Shown here piece after piece: positions 9,993 to 19,242 of a DNA stretch of 64,000 bases. Position 1 is the first letter of the stretch; every line of letters starts with the position of its first letter. The notes beneath the pieces are model-generated. The model was given only the letters and a program-made list of their open reading frames with translations. It was not told where the DNA came from and made no database searches. Source of the DNA: Methanosphaerula palustris E1-9c. GTDB taxonomy: Archaea > Halobacteriota > Methanomicrobia > Methanomicrobiales > Methanospirillaceae. Location of the stretch: contig NC_011832.1 in NCBI RefSeq assembly GCF_000021965.1, forward strand, positions 434,001-498,000. Direction: 5' to 3'. Made by a program: the position numbers and the translations under genes.

Positions 9993-11027
9993 TCACCTCC
10001 TCGTTCTCCGTGCCTGTGGCTGCATCCGCGGCTGTTCTTCATCCCGCAGATCCTTTCCGGTGTAGTGCATGAAGACGTCGTCCATCGACGGCTTCTTGAG
10101 GTTGACTGCGGTCAACCGGATCCCCTCTTTCTGCAGTGATTCGAGGATCCCTGGCAGTAAATGGGTCCCATCCTCGGTGATCATCACCAGCAGTCCCTTT
10201 CCCTTCTTCTTCACCTCACGAACACTCGGGTTCTCTCCAACGATCCGGGTAGCCCCGACATTGTCCGTGGTCTCGATATAGATCAGGTCCTGGCCGAGGG
10301 TGTTCTTCAGTTCCCAGGACCTCCCTGATATGATGACCTTTCCGTGGTCGATGATATCGATATGGTTGCTGAGCTGGTCGGCCTCGTCCATGTAATGGGT
10401 GGTCAGGAAGATGGTGGTCCCCTCCTCGTTCACCTCGCGGAGGTACTCCCACATCCTCGTCCGGGTCTGCGGGTCCAGGCCGATCGTCGGTTCGTCCAGG
10501 AAGAGGACTGCCGGCCTGGTCATCAGTCCGCGTGCGATCTCCAGACGACGTTTCATCCCACCGCTCAGGTTTCGGGTCAGGTCGTCCTGTTTCGTCTCCA
10601 GTTCAACCAGGGTGATCAGTCTCTCGATCCGCTCTCGCCGGTCAGCTCGCTCGAGCCCATACAGCCTTCCATGGAACTCAAGGGTCTCCCAGACTGTCAT
10701 GTCCCGGTCCAGGGTCTCCTGCTGGAAGACGATCCCTATCGACTTTCTGATCTTCACCGGGTCTCTGGCGAGATCATAGCCTGCGATGGTGACCGATCCC
10801 TTCTGCAGCCGCAGAAGCGTGGTCAGGACATTGATCACGGTGCTCTTCCCGGCCCCGTTCGGACCCAGGAATGAGAATATCTCCCCCTTCTCCACCGAGA
10901 AACTGACGTCGTCCACCGCCACAAAGTCATCGAACTGGTGACTTAAGTGCTGCACCTCTATGATATGCTCCACATCATCCCTCGAACTGGTGTTGTCTTC
11001 TTGTTCACTGGCACGCAGGGGTACCAA
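9993..11027 (-). CDS. ABC transporter ATP-binding protein (DrrA-like)
   Basis: A 344-residue ATPase that would power the adjacent permease. Walker A is GPNGAGKST (55–63), the signature is LSGGMKRRLEIARG (154–167), and Walker B is LFLDEPTIGLDP. A DrrA-type C-terminal extension follows (VNLKKPSMDDVFMHYTGK). The reading frame opens at a TTG (11025–11027) without a clear ribosome-binding site. The first recognisable domain residues are IIEVQHLSHQF at about 22, so the true start is uncertain by up to 20 codons. The basic, proline-rich end (QPQARRTRR) is unusual. Confidence 0.9.
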   Translation of the reverse strand: MVPLRASEQEDNTSSRDDVEHIIEVQHLSHQFDDFVAVDDVSFSVEKGEIFSFLGPNGAGKSTVINVLTTLLRLQKGSVTIAGYDLARDPVKIRKSIGIVFQQETLDRDMTVWETLEFHGRLYGLERADRRERIERLITLVELETKQDDLTRNLSGGMKRRLEIARGLMTRPAVLFLDEPTIGLDPQTRTRMWEYLREVNEEGTTIFLTTHYMDEADQLSNHIDIIDHGKVIISGRSWELKNTLGQDLIYIETTDNVGATRIVGENPSVREVKKKGKGLLVMITEDGTHLLPGILESLQKEGIRLTAVNLKKPSMDDVFMHYTGKDLRDEEQPRMQPQARRTRR

Positions 11028-11071
11028 GGGGTTGTGGTGATAAAAAAATACTGGTGATCCAGGTTGCTGGG

Positions 11072-11704
11072 TCAGGGGGAGGATCGGATGACGCTGACCC
11101 TACCCTTCATACTGATCGGTTGGAACCCAAACGACCGGAGCAGGGCGGCGCTCTCCCCGGTTCCATGGATCAAAAGGTCGACCAGGTCCTCCTCCTCGTC
11201 GATGTCCACGTACAGGCGGAATGAGTCGATCACCTCAAGGGAGAGGTTTCGCTCCTCTGCAATTCTGCAGTGCTTCATAAAACTCTGGCCATAATAATCG
11301 GTCGCAAAGGAGGAGCCCTGTTGTAGATAGATCGCATTGGTCCCGCCACCCCGCCCCGGCACGATTGCGACATCTGCATCGGCGCTGATCACCGCAGTGA
11401 TCGCTTCCTTCGTAGCGAGCGGGATGTCCGCCATCATGATCAGCACCGGGCCGTCCTGATCACGGAGGAGGGTGTTGAGTGCAGTGCTCAGATCTGCGTC
11501 GGTGACACGGACCCGGACGCTGGCAACAGTGTAGGGTGTGGTGGCGAGGACGAGCGGCGTGCACCCTGCAGCAGTCACGGCACCGATAACATCAGTCAGC
11601 ATTGCGGCAGCGAACAGTTCCCGCTCCTCTCTGGTCATGATCCCGCTCAGTCTGGACTTGGGGTTCAGCGGCCGGAACGGGATCACTGCAAGCGGAGTCA
11701 TCAA
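11072..11704 (-). CDS. cofC: 2-phospho-L-lactate guanylyltransferase (F420 biosynthesis)
   Basis: A 210-residue nucleotidyltransferase of the CofC family. It activates 2-phospholactate (or phosphoenolpyruvate) with GTP for coenzyme F420 synthesis. The N-terminal VIPFRPLNPKSRLSGIMTREER is the nucleotide-binding signature with the conserved Lys–Ser–Arg. VLIMMADIPLATKEAI holds the metal-binding aspartate, and GRGGGTNAIYLQ is a second family block. It is transcribed toward the ABC exporter genes, 44 bases away. F420 is the central hydride carrier of methanogens, which fits the organism. Confidence 0.92.
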   Translation of the reverse strand: MMTPLAVIPFRPLNPKSRLSGIMTREERELFAAAMLTDVIGAVTAAGCTPLVLATTPYTVASVRVRVTDADLSTALNTLLRDQDGPVLIMMADIPLATKEAITAVISADADVAIVPGRGGGTNAIYLQQGSSFATDYYGQSFMKHCRIAEERNLSLEVIDSFRLYVDIDEEEDLVDLLIHGTGESAALLRSFGFQPISMKGRVSVIRSSP

Positions 11705-11867
11705 GGATTAGATTCTCCGGCAATACAGAAAAGGGATTGTACTGGTGCGGGCTCAGCGCGGTTGATATATACCAAGACTATATTATTATCATCCAATGAT
11801 CTATTTCCATTGTAGAGCCCGACCTGGTGGCCGGTCTCTCTGATGAGAGAACAGGTTTGGGGTATAT

Positions 11868-13079
11868 ATGATGAAGAGACGAGAAGGAGCGATCAGGATC
11901 GCCATCCTCTGGCTGGTTATGCTCTGCGCGATGGTGGTGATCAGCCCGATGGCAGGGGCGGTCGAGGTGAGGATCGGGACATCGGACAGTGACCAGGGGC
12001 ACCCTTCGATCTCCGGCGACCGGATCGTCTGGCAGGATGATCGGAACGGAAACTGGGATATCTATCTCTGGAATATTACGACTCAGACTGAGACCCGGAT
12101 CACGACTGATTCGAGCGATCAGAAGAATCCTTCGATCTCTGGGAATCTGATCGTCTGGGAGGACTACCGGCACGGGGTAAACCCTGAGATCTACCTGTAC
12201 GATCTCACGACTCATATTGAGCGGCAGATCAGCTGGAGTGGGGATGAGAATTATCAGATGGAGCCTGCGGTCGACGGGACGAATATCGTCTATGAGGACA
12301 GTATGAATGGGTTCTACAACATCTACCTGTACGACCTGCTGACCCAACATCGGCATTCGCTCAACGAGGACTCCAAGACACAATGGCATCCTGCGATCTC
12401 CGGGGACGACGTGGTCTGGATCGATTATACGACCAGCATTCTCTACCTCTACAGTATATCAGCCGGGGGGCAGCCGATTGCGGTGACCGATGGGTATACC
12501 GCTCCGAAGGCGCCAGCAGTGGATGCTGGCAGGGTGGTCTGGGCGGATTATGTGAATGGTAACGATGCCGGGATATTCCTCTATGATCGGGCGACCGGTA
12601 TAAAGAAGTGGTTGACCCCGAATCCATCCAACCAGGACAACCCGGTTATATCGGGGAATACGGTCATATGGGTTGATGACCAGGCTGGGACCTCTAACCT
12701 GTATCGGTATGACCTGACGACCCACCAGACCACCAGGCTGACGAGCGGTCCCAGTAACCAGTATTCAGTGTCGATCGACGGGGATCGGGTCGTCTATGTG
12801 GATGATCGGGGGATGAACCCACATATCTATATGACACCGATCGAAAGCACCCCGCAGCCAGTGATGGTGAACGGGCAGACGAAACTGCCGACCGACCCCA
12901 ACCACGATGGGCTCTACGAGGATCTGAACGGGAATAATGCGATCGACTTCAATGATGTGGTGATCTTCTTCAACCAGATGGATTGGATCAGCGAACACGA
13001 ACCGATCAGTCTCTTCGACTTCAACCATGACAATCAGATCGACTTCAATGATATCGTCCTCCTCTTCAATCAGTTATAG
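11868..13079 (+). CDS. Secreted TolB/WD40-like beta-propeller protein with C-terminal dockerin
   Basis: A 403-residue exported protein. The N-terminus MMKRREGAIRIAILWLVMLCAMVV...AGAVE is a signal peptide (cut near residue 33). Residues about 35–325 contain six TolB-type blades, each with a phrase like PSISGDRIVWQDDRNGNWDIYL. The C-terminus (about 338–403) has two Ca-binding dockerin loops, DLNGNNAIDFNDVV and DFNHDNQIDFNDIV, closely resembling the end of the NHL protein at 4016–6547. The next gene encodes a cohesin-like domain, so the pair could interact. TATA-like sequence occurs about 100 bases upstream (GATATATACC near 11763). Confidence 0.88.
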   Translation: MMKRREGAIRIAILWLVMLCAMVVISPMAGAVEVRIGTSDSDQGHPSISGDRIVWQDDRNGNWDIYLWNITTQTETRITTDSSDQKNPSISGNLIVWEDYRHGVNPEIYLYDLTTHIERQISWSGDENYQMEPAVDGTNIVYEDSMNGFYNIYLYDLLTQHRHSLNEDSKTQWHPAISGDDVVWIDYTTSILYLYSISAGGQPIAVTDGYTAPKAPAVDAGRVVWADYVNGNDAGIFLYDRATGIKKWLTPNPSNQDNPVISGNTVIWVDDQAGTSNLYRYDLTTHQTTRLTSGPSNQYSVSIDGDRVVYVDDRGMNPHIYMTPIESTPQPVMVNGQTKLPTDPNHDGLYEDLNGNNAIDFNDVVIFFNQMDWISEHEPISLFDFNHDNQIDFNDIVLLFNQL

Positions 13080-13191
13080 TCGACAATTTCGAAAAAAAGA
13101 TAATCTGGGGAATATTTCCTCTATTTTTTAGATTTTCTCCTCCATGTTCACGGTGATAATCTATAATTAGGAAGAGAGGAGTTATGTTACT

Positions 13192-16092
13192 ATGAATATT
13201 CTGAGCCGTACAGAGATCCGGAGGTCTGCCCTCCTCCTGGCTCTGATACTATTATCTGGATGCCTGCTGATCCCAGGGGCATTCGCAGTCACGGTATCGA
13301 CCGGCACTTATCAGATTGATGCTGTGGGAAATACAACGACCATCCCTATTATGATGGATCAGGCACCCAACGGATTCGCCTATTATAAGATCCAGATCAG
13401 TCTTACGAATCCGGATGTTGCAACGATCACAGATTGTTCATTCCCAACCTGGCTGGGACTGAATCTGAATACAGCACTCCCGGATAAGAGTGTGGTGATC
13501 CGGGGAGGAGACCTTACCAAGGCCCATGTCAAAGCAGGGGATACGAATATCCTCCTCGCTACGCTGACTGTACAGGGTACTGCAGTTGGGACAACTCCGA
13601 TCACAGTGACAGTCTCTCCTCCAACCTATGTGGTTCAGGATAAGGATGTCGTTAACTATGCAGTCACTACCCCTGCCGGTCAACTGACCGTCGGTACCCC
13701 GGTTACCCCTACCCCGACGGTGCAGCCCCCGGTCGCTGACTTCTCGGTCGACACGACTAATGGAACAGCACCGATGACGGTTCATATCACCGATAAGTCT
13801 GTGAACGCGACCACGATCAAGTACAGTCTTGGGGATGGAACATCAACAGGTTCACTCTCTCCAGGAGGTGTCACCCCGTACACCTATGTTGCGGCAGGTA
13901 CCTTCACGCTTACTCAGACCGCGACCAATGCAGCAGGGTCAACCAACAAGACTGTGACAATAACGGTTTTGGGAGCACCGACAACGACCCCAACGGTCAC
14001 GCCTACCACTCCAACAGTGACCCCTACAACTCCAACGGTTACGCCTACCACTCCAACAGTAACCCCGACTACTCCAACCGTTACGCCAACCCCGACGGTA
14101 ACTGTTACACCCGGCACCCTGATTGCGGACTTCCAGGTGGCGACCACTCCAGGCAGCAACCTGGTCAAGATCACTGATAAATCGACGAACGCGTCGACGA
14201 TCAGGTACAACCTCGGTGACGGAGTCTCCACCAAGAATATGCCTCCGAACGGACCGGTGCTCTCCTACTATTACATCACCGCGAACACCTACACGATCAC
14301 CCAGACTGCGGTCAGTGCGACTGGACAGACCGCCACCAAGCAGGTGACGGTGACCGTCGGCGGCGCTCCAACCATCACCACAACGACGACGACCACCACC
14401 ACAGCGACGACCACGGTCACTCCGACCGTCACTGTCACACCGGGGTATCCGGTGCCTGACTTCGCTCTCACCACTCCAAGTTCGATGGGTATCCAGATTG
14501 TCGACAACTCGGTGAACGCGACCTCGGTGAAATACGATCTCGGTGACGGAACCACGACCAAACTCACTCAGTTCCGGTACACCTACTGGCAGGCCGGGAC
14601 CTACACAATCACGCTGACCGCAACCAATGCGATGGGCTCCTCGGTGAAGACGGTCCAGGTGACTGTGCCGGCTACTGTACCGACGACCACCACGCCCACA
14701 CCGACTGTTACGGTTACATCGACCGTTACAGCCACACCAAGCGGTCAACAGCCATACAACGGACCGCATAACGCTCCTGGCAAGGTCGAGGCAGAGGACT
14801 ATGACCTCGGCGGCAACAACGTCGCCTACTATGACACCACATCAGGTAACGCAGGTGGGTTATACCGCCACGACGATGTTGATATCGAAATAGAGGATGG
14901 CCCAAGCGGCTATGATGTCGGTTACATCATCGGCGGCGAATACCTCACTTACTCAGTCGATGCAGCAGCAGACGGTGACTACCCGATCACACTCAAAGTA
15001 GCCAACCCTGACGCAGCTGCAAAGACGGTGACCGTCTCAACTGGTGGTGCTTCGACCTCGGTCAGTATTTCATCCACCGGCTCATTCGACACCTACAACT
15101 CCTTCAACTCTGCAGGCACGCTTCATCTCGAGCAGGGCAGAAACATCGTGAAGGTGGACTTCGGTGCCTCAAGGATGAATTTCGATTACTTCACGATCGG
15201 GACCGGTTCACAGCCAACCACAACTGTGACCACAACAGCAACGACAGCTCAGCCAACCACGACTGTGACCACCACAGCAACGACGGCTCAGCCAACTGTG
15301 ACCACCACAGCGACGACGACTCAGCCAACCACCACGACGGTCCAGCCGACCGGCACCCCGCTCTCGACCCCTTACTATATGATCAGCATGGTTCCAGGGC
15401 ATATCGAGTCATATTCCTATGACAATGGCGGTGAAGGGGTCGCATATCATGACACCACCACAGCCAACCTCGGTGGAAAACTCCGTTCAGATGGCGTGGA
15501 TATTGAGTACAGCCAGTCAGATGCCGGCTATAACATCGGGTATGTTGCTGCTGGCGAATGGTTGATCTACTCGGTTCAGATCGACACGGCAGGGACCTAC
15601 ACGGCTGCCATCCGGGCATCGAACCCAGATAGCACGGACAAGCACATCGTCCTCTCGCTCGAAGGGAGCAGCACTCCACTGGCGACCGTGACCGTTCCGC
15701 CGACCGGTTCATTCGATACATACCAGACCATCACAACGACCGTACAGCTGCCTGCTGGCAGGCACTGGCTGAAGTTGAGCTTCCCAGAGAGCAGGGTGAA
15801 CCTCAGGTTTATGGATATCACCCGCGGGGCATCGACCGGACCGATCGCAGCGACCGGCACACCTACCCTGCTCGTCTCAACCACCCCAGTTGAGACCATT
15901 GTGCCTACCACCCCGGCATCAGTGATCGACTCGATCACCACCGCTACACCACTGGTGACCATCTCCCCAGTGATCACTACCCCAGTGATCACTACTCCGG
16001 TGATCACTACTCCAGTGATCACTACCCCTGTGATCACACAGGCGGCGGTCATCACCCCAGAAGCAGAGAATAACACCTCAGTCAAGGTCTGA
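13192..16092 (+). CDS. Large surface protein: cohesin-like, three PKD and two CBM6-like domains
   Basis: A 966-residue threonine-rich exported protein. A signal peptide (about 1–32, ALLLALILLSGCLLIPGAFA) contains SGC. Residues about 33–165 resemble a cohesin/Big-like beta sandwich (TYQIDAVGNTTTIPIMMDQAPNGFAYYKIQISL). Three PKD modules (about 178–260, 303–378, 423–495) carry YSLGDGTS, YNLGDGVS and YDLGDGTT. T/P linkers alternate. Two CBM6-like modules (about 525–663 and 735–870) start with GKVEAEDYDLGG and GHIESYSYDNGG. A repeated VITTP tail precedes the end, and no membrane anchor or sorting signal is obvious. A likely role is surface scaffold or carbohydrate binding; no catalytic domain was recognised. 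Confidence 0.87.
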   Translation: MNILSRTEIRRSALLLALILLSGCLLIPGAFAVTVSTGTYQIDAVGNTTTIPIMMDQAPNGFAYYKIQISLTNPDVATITDCSFPTWLGLNLNTALPDKSVVIRGGDLTKAHVKAGDTNILLATLTVQGTAVGTTPITVTVSPPTYVVQDKDVVNYAVTTPAGQLTVGTPVTPTPTVQPPVADFSVDTTNGTAPMTVHITDKSVNATTIKYSLGDGTSTGSLSPGGVTPYTYVAAGTFTLTQTATNAAGSTNKTVTITVLGAPTTTPTVTPTTPTVTPTTPTVTPTTPTVTPTTPTVTPTPTVTVTPGTLIADFQVATTPGSNLVKITDKSTNASTIRYNLGDGVSTKNMPPNGPVLSYYYITANTYTITQTAVSATGQTATKQVTVTVGGAPTITTTTTTTTTATTTVTPTVTVTPGYPVPDFALTTPSSMGIQIVDNSVNATSVKYDLGDGTTTKLTQFRYTYWQAGTYTITLTATNAMGSSVKTVQVTVPATVPTTTTPTPTVTVTSTVTATPSGQQPYNGPHNAPGKVEAEDYDLGGNNVAYYDTTSGNAGGLYRHDDVDIEIEDGPSGYDVGYIIGGEYLTYSVDAAADGDYPITLKVANPDAAAKTVTVSTGGASTSVSISSTGSFDTYNSFNSAGTLHLEQGRNIVKVDFGASRMNFDYFTIGTGSQPTTTVTTTATTAQPTTTVTTTATTAQPTVTTTATTTQPTTTTVQPTGTPLSTPYYMISMVPGHIESYSYDNGGEGVAYHDTTTANLGGKLRSDGVDIEYSQSDAGYNIGYVAAGEWLIYSVQIDTAGTYTAAIRASNPDSTDKHIVLSLEGSSTPLATVTVPPTGSFDTYQTITTTVQLPAGRHWLKLSFPESRVNLRFMDITRGASTGPIAATGTPTLLVSTTPVETIVPTTPASVIDSITTATPLVTISPVITTPVITTPVITTPVITTPVITQAAVITPEAENNTSVKV
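15967..16037 (+). repeat. 15-bp coding repeat built on GTGATCAC
   Basis: The palindrome GTGATCAC occurs five times at exactly 15-base spacing (starting 15970, 15985, 16000, 16015 and 16030). It encodes the pentapeptide VITTP repeats near the C-terminus of the surface protein. This is likely an expandable linker of simple-repeat origin. Confidence 0.85.
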
Positions 16093-16107
16093 ACCAATCG
16101 GTTCTCC

Positions 16108-16114
16108 TTTTTTT
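16108..16114 (+). terminator. T-run terminator after the PKD/CBM6 protein
   Basis: Seven T residues begin 16 bases after the stop codon at 16092, before the CBS gene. Confidence 0.45.
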
Positions 16115-16163
16115 CCTATCTCCTTCGGCAGTTTGATAGCACCTGACGCTGTATCAGAGATCC

Positions 16164-16655
16164 ATGAATGAAGCTGAAGCAGTGCAGTCGGATCTGGCAC
16201 TGACCCCGGTCAGCGAGATCATGCGTGAGACCGTGTTGAAGGTCATCCCTGAAACACCGGTGATCGAGATCTTCTCGTGGTTTCGCAAGCGGGGACACAC
16301 CCATCTAATCATCACCGACGCCGAAGGGAGCGTGCTCGGGGTGATCACATCGTTTGACCTGCTCTCTGCGATCAGCCCGACGATCGGAATCCAGAGTGGA
16401 AGAAAATACTTGAGCCTCGACCGGCTGATCAAGTCCAACGCGCGGGTGGCAGGGGATCTGATGGCCCCGATACCGGTGATCATGAACGGAACAGAACCAC
16501 TGGTCAGGGCACTCGAGATGATGGAGCATTACCGATACCCTTACACGGTCGTCACCGATAAAAAAGGACACCTGACTGGGATCGTTGAGTTCGCCGATAT
16601 TGTGAAATTTCTCATTAATAAAGGGCATATCCTGGGCGAGAAGAGTTCTCCGTGA
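16164..16655 (+). CDS. CBS-domain pair protein
   Basis: A 163-residue stand-alone Bateman module. The first CBS motif spans about 10–65 (VSEIMRETVLKVIPETPVIEIFSWFRKRGHTHLIITDAEGSVLGVITSFD) and the second about 95–155 (AGDLMAPIPVIMNGTEPLVRALEMMEHYRYPYTVVTDKKGHLTGIVEFADIV). Such pairs bind adenosyl ligands and regulate enzymes or transporters. It converges on the antiporter gene (2-base gap), so it may or may not act on it. No partner domain is fused. Confidence 0.88.
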   Translation: MNEAEAVQSDLALTPVSEIMRETVLKVIPETPVIEIFSWFRKRGHTHLIITDAEGSVLGVITSFDLLSAISPTIGIQSGRKYLSLDRLIKSNARVAGDLMAPIPVIMNGTEPLVRALEMMEHYRYPYTVVTDKKGHLTGIVEFADIVKFLINKGHILGEKSSP

Positions 16656-16657
16656 TC

Positions 16658-17821
16658 CTATCCCAGGGGTGCTGGCTCTACCTGGCTTTGGAATCCCCGC
16701 TTCAGCAGCGCCGGGGTGATGATGATCGTAGCGATCACTGTCAACACGGTGGTGGTGTAGAGTTCGTTGGAGATGAGCCCGGCCAGCAGGGCGTATTTTG
16801 AGATCGCCAGTGGCAGGTCCCCCTTCGGGCAGAGGCCGATGCCGACGAGCAGAGCTGATTTTGCATCTTTAAAGAACCATATCGAGCCGAGAAATCCACC
16901 GAGAATTTTTGCACCGATTGCGGTCAGCAGGATCGGGATGATCAGAGGGGAGAGGTTCTGGGGGGTGATCTCCAGCACCAGCCCGACCGATGCGAAGAAG
17001 AGGGTGACAAAGAATCCGAACGCCGAGTCGGTCAGGGAATCGAAGAGTTGCCGGTCGATCCTGATCAGATCCCCGAGGATCAGGCCGGCCAGGAATGCAC
17101 CGATCACGTAGTTGAGCCCTGCCGCATGGGAGAGGAGGGCCGCTGCAATCGCAAGGATCAGGGAGATGGCATAGGAGACCTCGTGTGAGGAGGCGCGGGC
17201 TGACAGGGTAAAGACCCGTCTGAGCACAAATCTGCCGGCGGTGGCCATGCCGATGATGAAGAGCAGGCTGATACCGACTGAGATCAGTAGGTCGGCGGTG
17301 CTGATCCCCTTTCCCACTGACATCGAGGAGAGGATCCCGTACAGGGTCAGCGCGATCAGGTCATCGAGGACGGCGACTCCGATGATCGTGGTCCCGATCT
17401 CGGTGTTGAACTTGTTCAGACTGACCAGCGTCGGGACCACGATCCCGACTGAAGTGATCGAGAGGATGATCGCGAGATAAAACGAGAGGATGAGTGGCTG
17501 GTGCAGGAGTGTCCCGAGCAGAAAGCCGGCGCAGACTGGGATCAGCGAGGCCGTCACCGCCGTCACGACCATCCGCGCAGTTGAGGAGACGAAGAGTTTC
17601 AGGTTCATCTGACTCCCGATCACGAAGAGGAGCAGGATCACCCCGATCGTTGAGAGGGCCTCAATCACATCATCATGGGCGACCAGATTGAGAAGGGATG
17701 GGCCGAGGATTACCCCTGCCGCGATCTCACCGATCAGAGCAGGATATCCAACCCGCTCCACCAGCTCGCCGAGCACCTTTGCCAGTACCAGGATCGCGAG
17801 GATCGAAAGGAGGATATCCAT
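16658..17821 (-). CDS. Kef/NapA-type cation:proton antiporter (CPA2)
   Basis: A 387-residue integral membrane protein with about 11–12 hydrophobic helices. PALIGEIAAGVILGPSLL (about 27–44) is the CPA2 entry motif. VGIVVPTLVSLNK followed by IGVAVLDDLIALTLYG (about 147–162) contains the Asp–Asp pair that couples proton and cation movement. The last helices include GLCPKGDLPLAISKYALL. It lacks the cytosolic RCK/TrkA-N domain of full KefB/C proteins, so it is a simple antiporter. Exchange of Na+ or K+ for protons cannot be told apart from sequence. Confidence 0.88.
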   Translation of the reverse strand: MDILLSILAILVLAKVLGELVERVGYPALIGEIAAGVILGPSLLNLVAHDDVIEALSTIGVILLLFVIGSQMNLKLFVSSTARMVVTAVTASLIPVCAGFLLGTLLHQPLILSFYLAIILSITSVGIVVPTLVSLNKFNTEIGTTIIGVAVLDDLIALTLYGILSSMSVGKGISTADLLISVGISLLFIIGMATAGRFVLRRVFTLSARASSHEVSYAISLILAIAAALLSHAAGLNYVIGAFLAGLILGDLIRIDRQLFDSLTDSAFGFFVTLFFASVGLVLEITPQNLSPLIIPILLTAIGAKILGGFLGSIWFFKDAKSALLVGIGLCPKGDLPLAISKYALLAGLISNELYTTTVLTVIATIIITPALLKRGFQSQVEPAPLG

Positions 17822-17885
17822 AACGCTTCAGAAGTATTCTCTCGCCCCGGGTTAAAGATGGTCCTAAAAAATGGCAGACTTCATC

Positions 17886-18440
17886 TCATGCAAGAGCGGC
17901 TACCATCTGCCTCGCCATACTGGCGGCCTGATCGAGGTTCGCCTGCCCGTTTTTGGCCTGGTAGGTGACCTGCATCACCAGGTCCGTGCTTCGTACACCA
18001 GCCTCTGCAACGTTCTTCTGGGTGTAGCCATATCCCTCATCAGCTATGGAGAGATCTGACAGTTGAAACTGGCTCGCCTGCTTCTGTATGCCCAGGTAGG
18101 CCGCATGTGCTTCAGTCGTGCTCTGGTACCGGGCTGCCATCAGGGAAACCCGGTCCCCTGCACTGTTGATCAGTGCGGTTGTGGCAGAGGTGTTGGTGCC
18201 CGAATACGACTCCATCTTCCAGTCTCTGGCCAGATCCTGCACCATTTGCCCGAGCCCGTCAAGCGACTGTTCTTGAATGGGAGTGGTCAGAACTGCTGTT
18301 GTTGAGACCGATGTCTGTACCTGGCCGGTCTGTTGAACCGGTCTGATCTGGTCATCCAGTGATACACATCCTGCAGCAAGCACTGCGAAGAGGAGGAGCA
18401 TCCCTCCAAGCAGAGCATATCTGCCGCTTATTCCTAGCAT
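17886..18440 (-). CDS. Predicted lipoprotein of unknown function
   Basis: A 184-residue exported protein. I place the start at the ATG at 18438–18440 (MLGISGRYALLGGMLLLFAVLAAGC), which gives a normal signal peptide and lipobox LAAGC. The frame extends 27 codons upstream to 18521, but that would abut the divergent gene's start and put polar sequence before the signal. The mature part has a T/Q-rich linker and then a domain with YQSTTEAHAAYLGIQKQ and VMQVTYQAKNGQANLDQAASMARQM. This resembles ligand-binding lipoproteins of methanogens, but I cannot name a family. A run of six A (17866–17871) may be its terminator. Confidence 0.72.
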   Translation of the reverse strand: MLGISGRYALLGGMLLLFAVLAAGCVSLDDQIRPVQQTGQVQTSVSTTAVLTTPIQEQSLDGLGQMVQDLARDWKMESYSGTNTSATTALINSAGDRVSLMAARYQSTTEAHAAYLGIQKQASQFQLSDLSIADEGYGYTQKNVAEAGVRSTDLVMQVTYQAKNGQANLDQAASMARQMVAALA

Positions 18441-18548
18441 GTCAACACTATTTGATCTCAAATCGGATAGAAGTGTCCTGCTATCACGTGCCTTGTAAGA
18501 ATAGTTTATGTTGATCTCCATCGTATGCTACAGCGGGAGATCAATCAG

Positions 18549-19133
18549 ATGAGTCAGAATTTACATTGGAAGGGCCGCTGCCTGTCCGTGCTGCTGGTGC
18601 TCCTCCTTGCAGGGGTCTGCATGATTGCAGGCTGCACCCAGGCACCGTCAGGACAAACGACCAAAGGGGTTCCCGTAAACACCTCGATACAGACACTTGA
18701 TCCGTCGGCTCTGGTCCCGTTCGTTCCGTCAGCGCCACAGGGCTGGGTGAACGAGACCGAACCATTCGGGTATACGATGAATGACAACAACCAGGGGATC
18801 TCGTACTCTGCAGCATCAGGGTCGTACACGTATGCGGCCAACAACAGCAGCACTGCAGAGGTGATAATCCAGGATACCGGCGGTGCAAAGGTCGGTTTCC
18901 GTGGACTCTGGGACAATCTGACCGCATCAGAGGGGACATCAGCCTACACCAAGTCGGTCGAGGTGAAGGGAAACCCCGCATGGGAGATCTATGAAGCCCC
19001 TGATCGATATGCGAGTTGGATCTCTGTTGGGGACCGGTTCATGATCTATATCGCGGTGAACGGCGGCAGCCGTGCAGACTTCGACACTTTGACCGATTCG
19101 ATCAACTATCAGGGACTTGCTGCCCTGAAGTGA
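18549..19133 (+). CDS. Predicted lipoprotein, paralog 1 of a tandem pair
   Basis: A 194-residue lipoprotein. The start chosen is ATG 18549 (MSQNLHWKGR), which has GGGAGATC about 8 bases upstream; the frame opens 8 codons earlier at 18525. The signal and lipobox are VLLLAGVCMIAGC. The mature domain begins LVPFVPSAPQGW and includes EVIIQDTGGAKVGF, NPAWEIYEAPDRYASWISVGDRFMIYIAVNG and ends INYQGLAALK. The next gene encodes a clear paralog with the same order of motifs. No enzymatic motif is seen; the fold may be a small extracellular ligand-binding sandwich. It is divergent from the lipoprotein gene at 17886. Confidence 0.75.
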   Translation: MSQNLHWKGRCLSVLLVLLLAGVCMIAGCTQAPSGQTTKGVPVNTSIQTLDPSALVPFVPSAPQGWVNETEPFGYTMNDNNQGISYSAASGSYTYAANNSSTAEVIIQDTGGAKVGFRGLWDNLTASEGTSAYTKSVEVKGNPAWEIYEAPDRYASWISVGDRFMIYIAVNGGSRADFDTLTDSINYQGLAALK

Positions 19134-19151
19134 TCCACCCTCATTAATCTC

Positions 19152-19157
19152 TTTTTT
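19152..19157 (+). terminator. T-run after lipoprotein paralog 1
   Basis: Six T residues lie 18 bases after the stop of the upstream lipoprotein gene. This separates it from the paralog at 19243. Confidence 0.4.
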
Positions 19158-19242
19158 GCCAGCCCCCTCGTTGAGATCCCGGGCCGTTCAACAGAATCTT
19201 TATCTATTCTGACACAGAGCCTCTCCTCATGGAGACTGTCGT

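Noticed and set aside
13980-14110. Short repeats that could suggest a CRISPR-like array
   Set aside because: They are degenerate 24-base threonine/proline codons (TPTVTPT) in frame inside the PKD protein, with no unique spacers.
15967-16037. Five GTGATCAC palindromes as a possible operator array
   Set aside because: They are in-frame VITTP codons near the end of a coding sequence, not in an intergenic region.
17494-17691. Arginine/serine-rich ORF inside the antiporter gene
   Set aside because: An antisense shadow of a well-supported membrane protein.
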